This document shows positions 17,191 to 25,231 of a stretch of DNA of 58,166 bases, one piece after another (within the stretch, counting starts at the first letter, position 1; each line of letters opens with the position of its first letter). Made by a program: the position numbers and the translations under genes. A model generated the notes under the pieces. That model was given only the letters and a program-made list of their open reading frames with translations. It searched no databases and was not told where the DNA came from. The stretch is from the NCBI GenBank assembly GCA_937928425.1, contig CALFVL010000007.1:1-58166 (forward strand). Reading direction: 5' to 3'. The stretch is from an uncultured Verrucomicrobiales bacterium. Its GTDB lineage: Bacteria; Verrucomicrobiota; Verrucomicrobiia; Verrucomicrobiales; Akkermansiaceae.

Positions 17191-17232
17191 TAAAAAAAAC
17201 TCTTGGGCTGCCTTTAAGACCGCCCAAGAGTT
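17191..17232 (-). terminator. Intrinsic terminator of the PEP-CTERM gene
   Basis: On the minus strand an 11-bp perfect stem (arms 17198-17208 and 17222-17232, AACTCTTGGGC/GCCCAAGAGTT) is followed by eight T. It starts about 20 bases beyond the stop codon of the PEP-CTERM gene. Confidence 0.85.
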
Positions 17233-17253
17233 AGACAATGAGATATACTAAGA

Positions 17254-17940
17254 CTAGCGCTTTCTTCTCAGTGCTCCGCCGAGGAGAGCAAGGGAAGCAA
17301 GGAGAGAAGTCGAAGGCTCAGGAACCGGAATGATAGAAACTCCCTCAAAAATGGCACCGTCATTGCCACCGGGTGATGCCCATGTGAAGTTGGCAGAAAC
17401 GATTGGATCACTTCCGCTATTTGCAGTTAAGGTGAAGAAGCTTGATGTGGCCTGTCCGAGAGGAACAAAAACACCTGAATTAACGAGAGGTCCTCCGTTA
17501 GTAGATGTGGCCCACTGGAAGTTTCCAGTTGCGCCACCGCCGATGGAAGGATTTCCACCTCCGGCGCCTTCCAGATTGACGAGTGAAACGGTCTGTCCAC
17601 TCAGAGTCGTCGCGTTGATGATGAGGGAAGAGGTTCCGGGGCCATCATGAAGGTCATTAAATTGGAGGGTGAAGCCTCCCACACCGGGAGCCGGAGATCC
17701 AGCTGGCACATCTAAGAAGTTAAATGTGGTCGTGGCGTTTCCAGGAACGATGGTAGAAGGAGCGAGGGCTGCCCCTGGATTATTGAAGGTGACGCCATCG
17801 ATTGTGTTGGAACCGGCGACGATCCCACTGGGGATGTGTCCTGCTGGAGCAGTTGCTGAATTCACTGCGGTGATTGCAGCGTGTGTCACGGGAGCTCCGA
17901 TGAGAGCGGAGCTGAGGATAAGATAGGATGTATATTTCAT
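17254..17940 (-). CDS. PEP-CTERM sorting domain protein
   Basis: The 228-residue product has an N-terminal signal (MKYTSYLILSSALIGAPVTHA), a Gly/Ser/Thr/Asn-rich extracellular body, and a C-terminal sorting region VPEPSTSLLASLALLGGALR followed by RKR. That is the PEP motif, a hydrophobic helix and a basic tail recognised by exosortase-type enzymes. It would be exported and processed at the cell surface, often together with exopolysaccharide. The body (NFLDVPAGSPAPGVGGFTLQF) resembles no known enzyme. It is monocistronic, with its own strong terminator. No exosortase gene is seen in the window. Confidence 0.9.
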   Translation of the reverse strand: MKYTSYLILSSALIGAPVTHAAITAVNSATAPAGHIPSGIVAGSNTIDGVTFNNPGAALAPSTIVPGNATTTFNFLDVPAGSPAPGVGGFTLQFNDLHDGPGTSSLIINATTLSGQTVSLVNLEGAGGGNPSIGGGATGNFQWATSTNGGPLVNSGVFVPLGQATSSFFTLTANSGSDPIVSANFTWASPGGNDGAIFEGVSIIPVPEPSTSLLASLALLGGALRRKR

Positions 17941-18214
17941 AGTTTCTTAAACTGAGATGTATGACAATTGCAGCAGCCGTGCCTCAGGTCAAATTTTTTT
18001 TACTAGGGGCTTGGGATATTTTATTTCAGAAGCATTTATGACCCTTCTAAGTGTCTAATAGATAAGTTTTAAATAGGTTGAGGTGATCTAGAGATCTTAG
18101 AAAAAAATTGGGCCGTTGTGAGATGACCCAAGGAGGAATGATTTCTTGTGATCTCTTAGGAAGAGTAATTAACGGGTGAGGGTGGGAATTATTATCATAA
18201 GGCTTATGGAGCTT
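17941..18214. other. Intergenic region between the PEP-CTERM gene and creC
   Basis: A/T-rich spacer of 274 bases containing the promoter side of the PEP-CTERM gene and the 3' side of creC. A small palindrome CATAAG-G-CTTATG lies at 18196-18208. No gene or RNA was recognised. Confidence 0.4.
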
Positions 18215-19669
18215 CTAAGAGTTTTGGAGTGCAGAGTTTATGAGAGGTAGGGTGATGGTGACCCTTGTCCCGCGCTTTTCCTCTGAAGAGGTGAGGGCGG
18301 AGGGAAGGGTGGGCGCGATTGCGGCACTTCCTTGGTGGAGCTCAGCCACTTCTTTCACGAAGGCTAGGCCTAGGCCATTCCCCTTTGCCGAGTCTTCTTG
18401 GCGAAATGAGTAGAAGCGCTCGAAGGCGCGCTCGGCGGCGAAGGTCTCGATGCCTCTTCCCTCATCCCTGACTTCGAGGGTGATTTCAGCATCATCAAGT
18501 GTGAGTTTGAAAGTGATAGTTCCTTGTCTAGGGGAGAATTGGATCGCGTTTTGGAGGAGATGATTTAGGGCAGACTTTAGGAGGGGTTCATTCCCAAAAA
18601 AAGGGACAGTGTCTGGAAGTGTGCTTTGAAAAGTGACATGAGATGCTTCGGCAAGAGCGGTCATTTCTTGGAGGCTTTTTTTACAGCAGATGACTAGGTC
18701 GAAGGAGTGAGAATCTTTAAGGTGAGTCTGGGCTTCTAGGGCAGAGAGCTGGAGGAGATTATGAATGAGATCTTGGCAGCGTTTTGTTTGGGAGTGGATG
18801 TTGTGGATGAAGTGGTCTCGCTGCGCTTGAGGCATGTCCTCATTTAGGAGTTCGGCGGCGCCTTGGATGGCTGCGAGGGGAGATTTCAGCTCATGAGTGA
18901 GAGTCTGAATGTAGCGCTCTGCGTATTGGCGACCCTCGAGCGATTCGCGCATGTCGTGCAGGGCCCGTGCGAGGGTATTGACCTCGCGGCCCTGACCGAC
19001 CTGTGGCCTGGCGAGGCGTTCTCCACGAGTGATCGCACGGGCGTAGCTGGTGAGTTTCCCGATGGGGCGGAAGAGCCAAATAAAGACCGCTACGATGAGC
19101 GAGAGAATACCAAGGCCGATGAGGACGAGGGCCGAGATGATAGTTTGGCGGCGGTCATGAACGAAAGGGAAGATATCACGCTGGGATTTTGAGATAGAAA
19201 GGCAACCGACGATTTTACCTTGGCGGTGGATGGGAGCGCCGACGTACATGACTGAGGAGTCTGGATCATCCTCGATGAGGCGAGTGGAGCGGGCGCCGTA
19301 TTCTCCCTTTAGGGTTTTAAAGACATCACTCCATTGTGAGAAATCTTGCCCGACATTTTCCGGGTGGAGGCTGTCGAATAGGACGATGCCTTCGTGGTCT
19401 GTGAGGTAGGCGTTAATGCCTACTTTATTTTTAAGCACGGCAAAGATGCGGGCTTCAAATTGACGTTCTGCAAGGCCGTCGAAAATTTTGGCGAGGTCTT
19501 GCTCGTTTTCGACGTAGTTGGCGAGGAGTTGGGCCGAGTCGATCATGGACTCTTCAGTGGCCTGGAGGGTCTGGAATTCTAGGTCTTCGAGAAGGTAGTC
19601 GGAGAGGCGATAGAAGCCGAGTCCGATGATGAGGGTGATGAGGAAGAGGGTGACGCGGGTGAGACGCAT
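18215..19669 (-). CDS. creC: Sensor histidine kinase, CreC-like
   Basis: This is a membrane two-component sensor. The 484-residue product has an N-terminal helix (LFLITLIIGLGFYRLSDYLL) and a periplasmic sensor segment resembling E. coli CreC (GIVLFDSLHPENVGQDFSQW; GEYGARSTRLIEDDPDSSVM; YVGAPIHRQGKIVGCLSISK). A second helix (~180-205), a HAMP region, the H-box LTHELKSPLAAIQGAAEL, the N-box LNHLLQNAIQFS and G-boxes VRDEGRGIE and GNGLGLAFVKEV follow. It lies 84 bases downstream of the regulator gene on the same strand. In enterics CreBC responds to carbon source in minimal medium; the signal here is unknown. Confidence 0.87.
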   Translation of the reverse strand: MRLTRVTLFLITLIIGLGFYRLSDYLLEDLEFQTLQATEESMIDSAQLLANYVENEQDLAKIFDGLAERQFEARIFAVLKNKVGINAYLTDHEGIVLFDSLHPENVGQDFSQWSDVFKTLKGEYGARSTRLIEDDPDSSVMYVGAPIHRQGKIVGCLSISKSQRDIFPFVHDRRQTIISALVLIGLGILSLIVAVFIWLFRPIGKLTSYARAITRGERLARPQVGQGREVNTLARALHDMRESLEGRQYAERYIQTLTHELKSPLAAIQGAAELLNEDMPQAQRDHFIHNIHSQTKRCQDLIHNLLQLSALEAQTHLKDSHSFDLVICCKKSLQEMTALAEASHVTFQSTLPDTVPFFGNEPLLKSALNHLLQNAIQFSPRQGTITFKLTLDDAEITLEVRDEGRGIETFAAERAFERFYSFRQEDSAKGNGLGLAFVKEVAELHQGSAAIAPTLPSALTSSEEKRGTRVTITLPLINSALQNS

Positions 19670-19753
19670 GCTTGGGAGATGGAGTGAGGGTTTGAAGTGC
19701 TTTAGAAAAAGAGGGGGAGATGCGGCAATCGTGTAGGGGGATCGTATCGTCTT

Positions 19754-20425
19754 TTAAAAGACGAGGGTGTAGCCGAGGCCCCGGCGTGTCTGGATGGTCT
19801 GGGCTGCGTCTTCGGAGTGCTTGCGAAGTTTTGCGCGGAGGGCCTTAATGTGGGCGTCGATGGTGCGATCCATGGCAGATCCGGGGTCCTCCCAAGCTTG
19901 CTCTAGGAGCTGCTCGCGGGTGAAGACGCGGCCGGGCTGTGAGAGAAGGATGGCGAGGAGTTTATACTCATGAGCGGTGAGGTCTAAGGAGGTTCCGCAG
20001 CAGGTGATGCTCATGGTATCGGCATGGTGGTAGAGGAGCTCGTTCGATTTTTCTGGGAGGGGGGGATGACCACGGCGGAGGATGGCCCGAATGCGGGCGA
20101 CTACGGCGCGGGGTGAGAAGGGCTTGGTGACGTAATCATCAGCACCGAGTTCTAGACCTAAGACTTGATCCACCTCGGAGTCACGAGCGGTGAGAAAGAG
20201 GATCGGAACGTCTGAAAGGGTGCGGATTTTACGGCAGAGGTCGAATCCCGTAAAATCCGGGAGTCCAATATCGAGCACGGCAAGGTCTGGGGCATGTGAG
20301 TCGAAGTGTTCGAGCCCTTTCTGGGCTGTCTTGACGTGAGTGGTGGAGAAGTTCTCAGTTTCGAGCGCGTAGATGAGGGTGTCTGCGATGGGGCTTTCAT
20401 CTTCGACAATAAGGATGGACGGCAT
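19754..20425 (-). CDS. creB: Response regulator, CreB-like (OmpR family)
   Basis: The 223-residue product has a receiver domain with acidic pocket VEDES, phospho-acceptor Asp in LAVLDIGLPDFTGFDLCRKI (about residue 54), switch Thr in PILFLTARDSEVDQ and Lys in ADDYVTKPFSPRAVVARI. A C-terminal winged helix follows (LDLTAHEYKLLAILLSQPGR, then a recognition region ending TIQTRRGLGYTLVF). The receiver closely follows CreB (SEVDQVLGLELGADDYV). It is the first gene of the creB-creC pair and is divergent from hpt, with 85 bases between starts. Confidence 0.88.
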   Translation of the reverse strand: MPSILIVEDESPIADTLIYALETENFSTTHVKTAQKGLEHFDSHAPDLAVLDIGLPDFTGFDLCRKIRTLSDVPILFLTARDSEVDQVLGLELGADDYVTKPFSPRAVVARIRAILRRGHPPLPEKSNELLYHHADTMSITCCGTSLDLTAHEYKLLAILLSQPGRVFTREQLLEQAWEDPGSAMDRTIDAHIKALRAKLRKHSEDAAQTIQTRRGLGYTLVF

Positions 20426-20498
20426 GATGGAGTGCTTTTACTAGGAATGGGAGAGCGGAGCAATTCCGCAAGATGATCTCGTAGGCCGGGGAGAGGGG

Positions 20499-20503
20499 AA
20501 AGG
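20499..20503 (+). promoter_or_regulatory. Ribosome binding site deciding the hpt start
   Basis: AAAGG within GGGGAAAGG ends 7 bases before the ATG at 20511. The alternative internal ATG at 20547 (MHEDVERVLI), where family homology begins, has no such site. Confidence 0.5.
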
Positions 20504-20510
20504 TATTTTA

Positions 20511-21086
20511 ATGGACTTCGCTGGGTGGCTTCTTTTAGCTGATCTAATGCATGAGGATGTTGAGCGGGTGTTAATCACTGAGGAGGTGATAGAGAAGCGG
20601 TTGGGTGTCATTGCAAAGAAAATCCAGAGAGACTTCGCATCTGAGGAGCAGCTCCAAGTGGTGGGTATTTTAAAAGGGGCACTCGTGTTTATGGCGGACC
20701 TTTTACGCCGAGTGCCACTGCGTTTAGAGATCGAGTGCCTGAATGTGGCGAGTTACCATGGTGGCATCGAGAGCACGGGACGGGTCGATTTTTTAGATCA
20801 AAAACTCCCTGAGGTGAAGGGCCGCTGCGTGCTTCTTATCGATGATATTTTAGATACGGGGCAGACGCTGGAGGCGGTCTCGAGGAGGCTCATTAAGATG
20901 GGGGCGCGTGAGGTGAAGACTTGCGTCCTTTTGACGAAGGATAAGCCGCGTGCCACTGAGGTGGAGGCTGATTATTCGGCCTTTAAAATAGAGGCTGAAT
21001 TTGTGGTGGGCTATGGTCTAGACTATGGTGGACGCTATCGTAATCTCCCGTATGTGGGAGTTCTTAAACCTAATGTGATTAAATAA
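20511..21086 (+). CDS. hpt: Hypoxanthine phosphoribosyltransferase
   Basis: This purine-salvage enzyme joins PRPP to hypoxanthine or guanine. The 191-residue product contains VGILKGALVFMADLLRRVP, a flexible-loop SYHGGIEST, the PRPP-binding signature VLLIDDILDTGQTLEAV (~110-126) and a C-terminal YGLDYGGRYRNLPYVGVLKP typical of HPRT. Homology starts at MHEDVERVLI, so the first 12 residues may be an extra N-terminus; the upstream ATG was kept because of its ribosome site. The stop overlaps the next gene's ATG (TAATG), implying translational coupling. Confidence 0.92.
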   Translation: MDFAGWLLLADLMHEDVERVLITEEVIEKRLGVIAKKIQRDFASEEQLQVVGILKGALVFMADLLRRVPLRLEIECLNVASYHGGIESTGRVDFLDQKLPEVKGRCVLLIDDILDTGQTLEAVSRRLIKMGAREVKTCVLLTKDKPRATEVEADYSAFKIEAEFVVGYGLDYGGRYRNLPYVGVLKPNVIK

Positions 21087-22231
21087 TGAAATGCTCGATT
21101 GTACGTGAACTGGATTCGCTTGACCGCTTGCTGAGGCAAGGAAGCAATTTGAACTGCGCTGTGATTCAGGGACTGGATTTACGGGAGGTGGATCTCGATT
21201 GGAGGGAGATCGAGTGCCAAGGTGCGGTTTTTCTAGGCTGTCGGTTCCCAGTGGGTCTCTCGCTGTGTGATTTGATTGAAAAAGGAGCCTTAGTTTTTCC
21301 TAAGTTCGGGGGGCTTCCGTATAATCCTTATCGACCGGAGCTTTATACGCGAGAGGAGCTGATGGAGGGATGGAGTGAGGAGGAAGATCTTAGTCTGGAT
21401 AAGAGGATTTATGACCACTTCGTGAAGTACGGGAAGAAAGATCCTGACATTGTGGAAGCTCTGGCGGAGCGGCTGCATGATCATGCGATCGACGATGGTC
21501 TGACTGATCTCTTAGAGGGGCGGACTGAGAAGGATGGGAAAAAAAAGGTGGTGGCGATCATGGGAGGGCACAGCACGGGAAGAGATGACTCCTCTTACCG
21601 GAAGGTCGCTCACTTGGCGCGTGCCTTGACTGCGGAGGGTTTCTTTATCGCGAGTGGTGGTGGACCGGGGATTATGGAGGCGACTAATCTAGGGGCTTAT
21701 CTGGCGGACCTGAGTGAGGAGGCCTTAGATCAAGTTTTAGATGAGTTAGCACGGGCACCGAAGTATACGGACGAGGGTTATATAGATGCGGCGAGCCAGG
21801 TGATAGAGAAGTATCCTACGGGCCACTCTAGTCTTGCGGTTCCGACTTGGTTCTACGGTCACGAGCCTACGAATATGTTTTCCGCGTACGTGGCGAAGTA
21901 TTTTTCAAATAGCATCCGTGAGGATGGACTCCTAGCAATTGCGAGGTATGGGGTGATTTTCGCACCGGGGCGAGCAGGGACGACACAGGAGATTTTCCAA
22001 GATGCTTGCCAGAATCACTATGCCAGTCTGGGGGAAGTGAGTCCGATGGTGTTTCTAAACTCGGAGCGATATACGCAGGACACTCCGCTGTGGGAGACGG
22101 TGCAGACTCTCGCGGAAGGGAGGCATTATAAAGATTACTTACATCTGAGTGATAAGGTCGGCGAGATTGTAGAATTTATTAAAAAGCATCCGCCGGTGAG
22201 CAGTGATGGAGTGAAAGAGGTGAAGGGATGA
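21086..22231 (+). CDS. LOG-family Rossmann nucleotide-binding protein with N-terminal extension
   Basis: The 381-residue product has a LOG/lysine-decarboxylase-like Rossmann core: VVAIMGGHSTGRDDSSYRKV (~155), GFFIASGGGPGIMEATNLG (~185) and IFAPGRAGTTQEIFQDACQN (~300), the last corresponding to the PGGxGTxxE motif with R in place of one G. LOG proteins hydrolyse nucleoside 5'-monophosphates, releasing ribose phosphate. The first ~150 residues are additional and include a short pentapeptide-like stretch (LDLREVDLDWREIECQGAVF). It overlaps hpt by one base, so a linked role in nucleotide salvage is a reasonable inference. Exact substrate is unknown. Confidence 0.75.
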   Translation: MKCSIVRELDSLDRLLRQGSNLNCAVIQGLDLREVDLDWREIECQGAVFLGCRFPVGLSLCDLIEKGALVFPKFGGLPYNPYRPELYTREELMEGWSEEEDLSLDKRIYDHFVKYGKKDPDIVEALAERLHDHAIDDGLTDLLEGRTEKDGKKKVVAIMGGHSTGRDDSSYRKVAHLARALTAEGFFIASGGGPGIMEATNLGAYLADLSEEALDQVLDELARAPKYTDEGYIDAASQVIEKYPTGHSSLAVPTWFYGHEPTNMFSAYVAKYFSNSIREDGLLAIARYGVIFAPGRAGTTQEIFQDACQNHYASLGEVSPMVFLNSERYTQDTPLWETVQTLAEGRHYKDYLHLSDKVGEIVEFIKKHPPVSSDGVKEVKG

Positions 22232-22286
22232 TTGGTTTTAAATTGCTCGCTTTTCGCGCTGGGCTGGAAGTGATAGACTTATCTTC

Positions 22287-23276
22287 ATGAAGCTGAGTTT
22301 TCACGTTCTAGCTGCTTGTGGGACTGCGTTATCTTCTTGCTCGGAGCTCTTAAAGGTGCCGACGATTAAACCTAAGACGGCAAAGAAGGAGCGCTTCACG
22401 GAGGGTGAGAGCGGTGGGGTGGCTGGTAGTCCCTTTGCTAAGGTGAGTAAGCCGAATGAAGACTCGGCGCTGGGTGATGAGGCGCCTGAGCAGGCAGGAT
22501 ATCTTTCCGGGCGAGTGGGTGAAGGGGTGGTGGCAGGTGGATTTCTCTTACCTTCAGATGATAAGATTGTCTGGTCGTCTGGGGAGGATCCTAATGCGGA
22601 CATCCCTTTTGATAAAGTCTTTGAGACTAAGCCGGAGAAGAAGGAGGCTTGGCTCTTGAGTTATCGAGAAGCGAGGCGGGAATCGATGCGGAAGGGTAAG
22701 CCGGTGTTAATGTGGTTCACACGGACGGGGTCTCCAGCGAGTCCGCGCTGTGTGACTTTAAACCGCGAGCTTTTCTCAACGCATAAATTCGGAGACTGGG
22801 CGAAGGAAAATATCATTCGCTTGAAGGTGGATGCCTCCGGTGGGGTCGATAATAAGGTCCGCTTCGAAGGAGAGGAGATCGACCGCAGGAATTACGCTAA
22901 AAAGTTAAAGAAGCAATATCGCGTCTTGGGCTACCCTACGCTCGTTCTCCTGCAGCCAGATGGTGGCGTGTATTTTAGTGAGCGAGGATACTCCCGAGGT
23001 GGGGACTCTGAATTATGGGGAAAGTTGAAGGATGCGGCATTGACGATCGAGCATAACCGGGAGGTCTATGAACGGAAGTTGGCGAGGAAGGGATACCGCG
23101 AATGGACCGGAACTAAGCGGGGTCTGGTTTTTGCTAAGTTAAGTCGCTTTGATGAGAAGAGTGGGGCGGTTTGGCTCACTGAGCCAGATGGCAATGTGGT
23201 GAAGACGAGCACGAAGCTTATCTCTAAGGGAGACCGAGGCTGGATCCTCGCAGAGAAAGAGCGGCGCGGACATTAG
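22287..23276 (+). CDS. Thioredoxin-fold lipoprotein lacking the CXXC pair
   Basis: The N-terminus MKLSFHVLAACGTALSSC has a lipobox ending LSSC, so a lipoprotein is likely. Residues ~30-110 look disordered (Pro/Gly/Glu-rich). From ~125 comes a thioredoxin-like fold: KPVLMWFTRTGSPASPRCVT, WAKENIIRLKVDASG, YRVLGYPTLVLLQPDGGVYF (with the cis-Pro GYPT). The usual CXXC position reads SPASPRC, with a single Cys, so classical disulfide exchange is unlikely. The C-terminus (~275-329, REWTGTKRGLVFAKLSRFD) resembles SHD1-type beta domains of planctomycetes and verrucomicrobia. Function is unknown. The gene stands 55 bases after the LOG gene. Confidence 0.65.
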   Translation: MKLSFHVLAACGTALSSCSELLKVPTIKPKTAKKERFTEGESGGVAGSPFAKVSKPNEDSALGDEAPEQAGYLSGRVGEGVVAGGFLLPSDDKIVWSSGEDPNADIPFDKVFETKPEKKEAWLLSYREARRESMRKGKPVLMWFTRTGSPASPRCVTLNRELFSTHKFGDWAKENIIRLKVDASGGVDNKVRFEGEEIDRRNYAKKLKKQYRVLGYPTLVLLQPDGGVYFSERGYSRGGDSELWGKLKDAALTIEHNREVYERKLARKGYREWTGTKRGLVFAKLSRFDEKSGAVWLTEPDGNVVKTSTKLISKGDRGWILAEKERRGH

Positions 23277-23340
23277 AGTGGACCCCGAGCGTGGGTGCTT
23301 TGAGATTGTGACTTTACGAGCAGTGAGAGAGGCTGCTGGC

Positions 23341-23511
23341 ATGACACTCGCTTTAGCTTCTCTGGGGACCGGTTTAATCGTTGGCTTAATTTTCACCGCA
23401 TTCAAGTTGCCTTTGCCCGCTCCTCCAGTGATCGAAGGGATTTTGGGGATTTTTGGGATTTGGGCTGGGAGTAAAATTTGGCCAATTTTCACGGAATTTA
23501 TAAATCGGTAA
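23341..23511 (+). CDS. XapX (DUF1427) family small membrane protein
   Basis: The 56-residue product MTLALASLGTGLIVGLIFTA... has two hydrophobic segments around the conserved LPLPAPPVIEGILGIFGIW block, the XapX-domain signature. The ATG at 23341 was chosen over the GTG at 23278, since the upstream 21 residues are polar and the family begins near this Met. It is probably an inner-membrane protein of unknown function. A tiny open frame follows 10 bases downstream, then a terminator shared with the convergent amt gene. Confidence 0.7.
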   Translation: MTLALASLGTGLIVGLIFTAFKLPLPAPPVIEGILGIFGIWAGSKIWPIFTEFINR

Positions 23512-23521
23512 TTAAGGGGCC

Positions 23522-23593
23522 ATGACTCCTGAAGAGATCATTCGCAGGAATGGGGAAGGGCGCGAGTGGTTTACCAAGTTTATCGGGAGATAA
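23522..23593 (+). CDS. Possible 23-residue peptide after XapX
   Basis: An ATG preceded by AAGGGG opens MTPEEIIRRNGEGREWFTKF and stops three residues later. It lies just after xapX and before a terminator hairpin. It is charged, amphipathic and has no signal peptide. Codon content resembles the neighbours and the ribosome site is plausible, but a frame this short can arise by chance. It could be a genuine peptide partner of XapX or the relic of a longer gene. Confidence 0.3.
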   Translation: MTPEEIIRRNGEGREWFTKFIGR

Positions 23594-23623
23594 AAAAAGA
23601 CCGCAGACAGAGCTGCGGTCTTT
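23592..23623 (-). terminator. Terminator between xapX and amt
   Basis: An 11-bp stem (AAAGACCGCAG at 23596-23606, CTGCGGTCTTT at 23613-23623) with a 6-base loop. On the minus strand it is followed by a run of T (A-run 23592-23598), ending the amt transcript. On the plus strand the T-run is only three bases, but it may also act there. Confidence 0.8.
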
Positions 23624-23658
23624 GAAATGGCTAAGAGGCTGATTCAGCCTAGAGTATT

Positions 23659-25155
23659 CTACTCAGCGTAAGCTGGAACTCCGTGTTCCGCAACATCGAG
23701 TCCCTCATACTCCTCTTCCTCACTGACACGGATTCCCATAGTGGCTTTCAGGATTCCAAAGACGATGAAGGTGAATACGAAGGCAAAAGTTCCGATGGCA
23801 AGTGTACCAAGGATCTGAACTCCGAGAGTGGCTTCGCAGTCCGCTTTGGTGAGGAAGCTTAGGCCGACTGCAATGGTTCCCCATATGCCAACGACTCCGT
23901 GGACTGAGATCGCTCCGACAGGATCGTCAATTTTGATTTTATCGAAGAAGAGAACTGAGAAGACAACGAGAGCTCCTCCAATCCCTCCTGCAATGACCGC
24001 GCCGATGAGCGTAAACTGGTCCGCGCCCGCTGTGATGCCTACGAGTCCAGCGAGGAGTCCATTAAGGGCCATAGAAAGATCGGGCTTTTTAAGGACAAGC
24101 CATGAGGTGCACATGGCCACGAGTCCACCTGCCGCAGCTCCGAGTGACGTTGTCACAATAACATAGGAAATCGAACTTGGATCGGCGGAAAGCACGGACC
24201 CTCCGTTAAATCCGAACCATCCGAACCATAGTAGAATCGCCCCGATACTGGCAAGCGGCATACTGTGACCGAGGATGGGTTTCACGCCGTCTTTGGTATA
24301 CTTTCCCTTTCGGGCACCGAGAAGGATGACAGCAGCAAGAGCTGCGAATCCACCGAATCCGTGAACCACAGAAGATCCGGCGAAATCATAGAAACCTTTT
24401 TGATCAAGCCAACCGCCACCCCATTTCCAGGAGCCGGTGATGGGGTAGGCAAACCCAACGAGTAAGACAGCGAAGAGCATGAAGGATCCGAGCTTAACCC
24501 GCTCAGCAACTGCTCCGGAGACAATCGTTGCTGCAGTTGCAGCGAACATCGCTTGGAAGATAAAGTCGGCAAAACCAGTCTGACAGAGTCCTGTGCCACC
24601 GTAAGAGATGTCTGTGCTGCCATAGTCTGCATTAGAAATTTGAGAACCCCATGCGAAGAAACCGTTGAAGTCTCCGGGATACATTCCATTGAAGCCATAG
24701 GCAGCATAAAGAAGGAGGCCTGAGCAAATGATGAAGACGTTTTTAAAGAGGATATTTACGGTGTTTTTCTTCTGGGTGAGTCCTGATTCGAGCGTGGCGA
24801 ATCCGAGGTGCATGATGAACACTAGGAAGGCTGAAAGTAGGATCCAGAGGTTACTGAGGCCAAAGAATGGAGTGGTTTCGTAGCGGTCGTAGTAGCCCTC
24901 CATTGCTGATTTTTGCTCACTAGAGAAGGATGAAAGCTCGCCACCTAGTTCGATGAAGCGAAAGAGCTGTTGTCCAATTAGATCAACCGCGCCTTCATCA
25001 TAGTCTGCGTGCTCCGAGTCGAGCATTTCAGCGCTTACTTGGTATTCTTCGGCGGATGGATCAAAGGTTTCCGCGTTCGCTGCGCCGAATCCAGTGAAGA
25101 GGACTGCTAGGGTCAGCAGCCAAACTGTTGTCATTTGTTGTATTAGCTTTCGCAT
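23659..25155 (-). CDS. amt: Ammonium transporter (Amt) with periplasmic N-terminal extension
   Basis: This inner-membrane ammonium channel has 498 residues. It starts with a signal-like helix (MRKLIQQMTTVWLLTLAVLF...ANA) and then about 75 acidic residues (ETFDPSAEEYQVSAEMLDSE) before the first Amt helix (FGLSNLWILLSAFLVFIMHL). The Amt core follows with GFATLESGLTQKKNTVNIL, the first pore His in GSSVVHGFGGFAALAAVIL and the second in ISVHGVVGIWG. The C-terminus ends VSEEEEYEGLDVAEHGVPAY, the conserved GlnK-interacting tail motif. It is divergent from a second amt and has a sigma-54 promoter 36 bases upstream. No glnK is adjacent. Confidence 0.94.
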   Translation of the reverse strand: MRKLIQQMTTVWLLTLAVLFTGFGAANAETFDPSAEEYQVSAEMLDSEHADYDEGAVDLIGQQLFRFIELGGELSSFSSEQKSAMEGYYDRYETTPFFGLSNLWILLSAFLVFIMHLGFATLESGLTQKKNTVNILFKNVFIICSGLLLYAAYGFNGMYPGDFNGFFAWGSQISNADYGSTDISYGGTGLCQTGFADFIFQAMFAATAATIVSGAVAERVKLGSFMLFAVLLVGFAYPITGSWKWGGGWLDQKGFYDFAGSSVVHGFGGFAALAAVILLGARKGKYTKDGVKPILGHSMPLASIGAILLWFGWFGFNGGSVLSADPSSISYVIVTTSLGAAAGGLVAMCTSWLVLKKPDLSMALNGLLAGLVGITAGADQFTLIGAVIAGGIGGALVVFSVLFFDKIKIDDPVGAISVHGVVGIWGTIAVGLSFLTKADCEATLGVQILGTLAIGTFAFVFTFIVFGILKATMGIRVSEEEEYEGLDVAEHGVPAYAE

Positions 25156-25190
25156 TTTATCGTGGGTTCTTATTGAACAGAATGGCAGTG

Positions 25191-25206
25191 AGCAGTGGTT
25201 GTGCCA
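25191..25206 (-). promoter_or_regulatory. Sigma-54 promoter of the minus-strand amt
   Basis: Read on the minus strand, TGGCACAACCACTGCT matches the -24/-12 consensus (TGGCAC-N5-TTGCW) with the invariant GG-N10-GC. The predicted transcript would start about 25 bases before the ATG. It fits nitrogen-limited, NtrC-type control. Confidence 0.7.
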
Positions 25207-25213
25207 TCGGTAG

Positions 25214-25228
25214 ATGAATGAGATTCAT
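25214..25228. promoter_or_regulatory. Inverted repeat centred between the two amt promoters
   Basis: ATGAAT-GAG-ATTCAT is a perfect 6-bp inverted repeat lying almost exactly midway between the two divergent sigma-54 -24 elements. It may be a regulator site shared by both genes. Classic sigma-54 enhancers lie further upstream, so its role is uncertain. Confidence 0.4.
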
Positions 25229-25231
25229 TAA

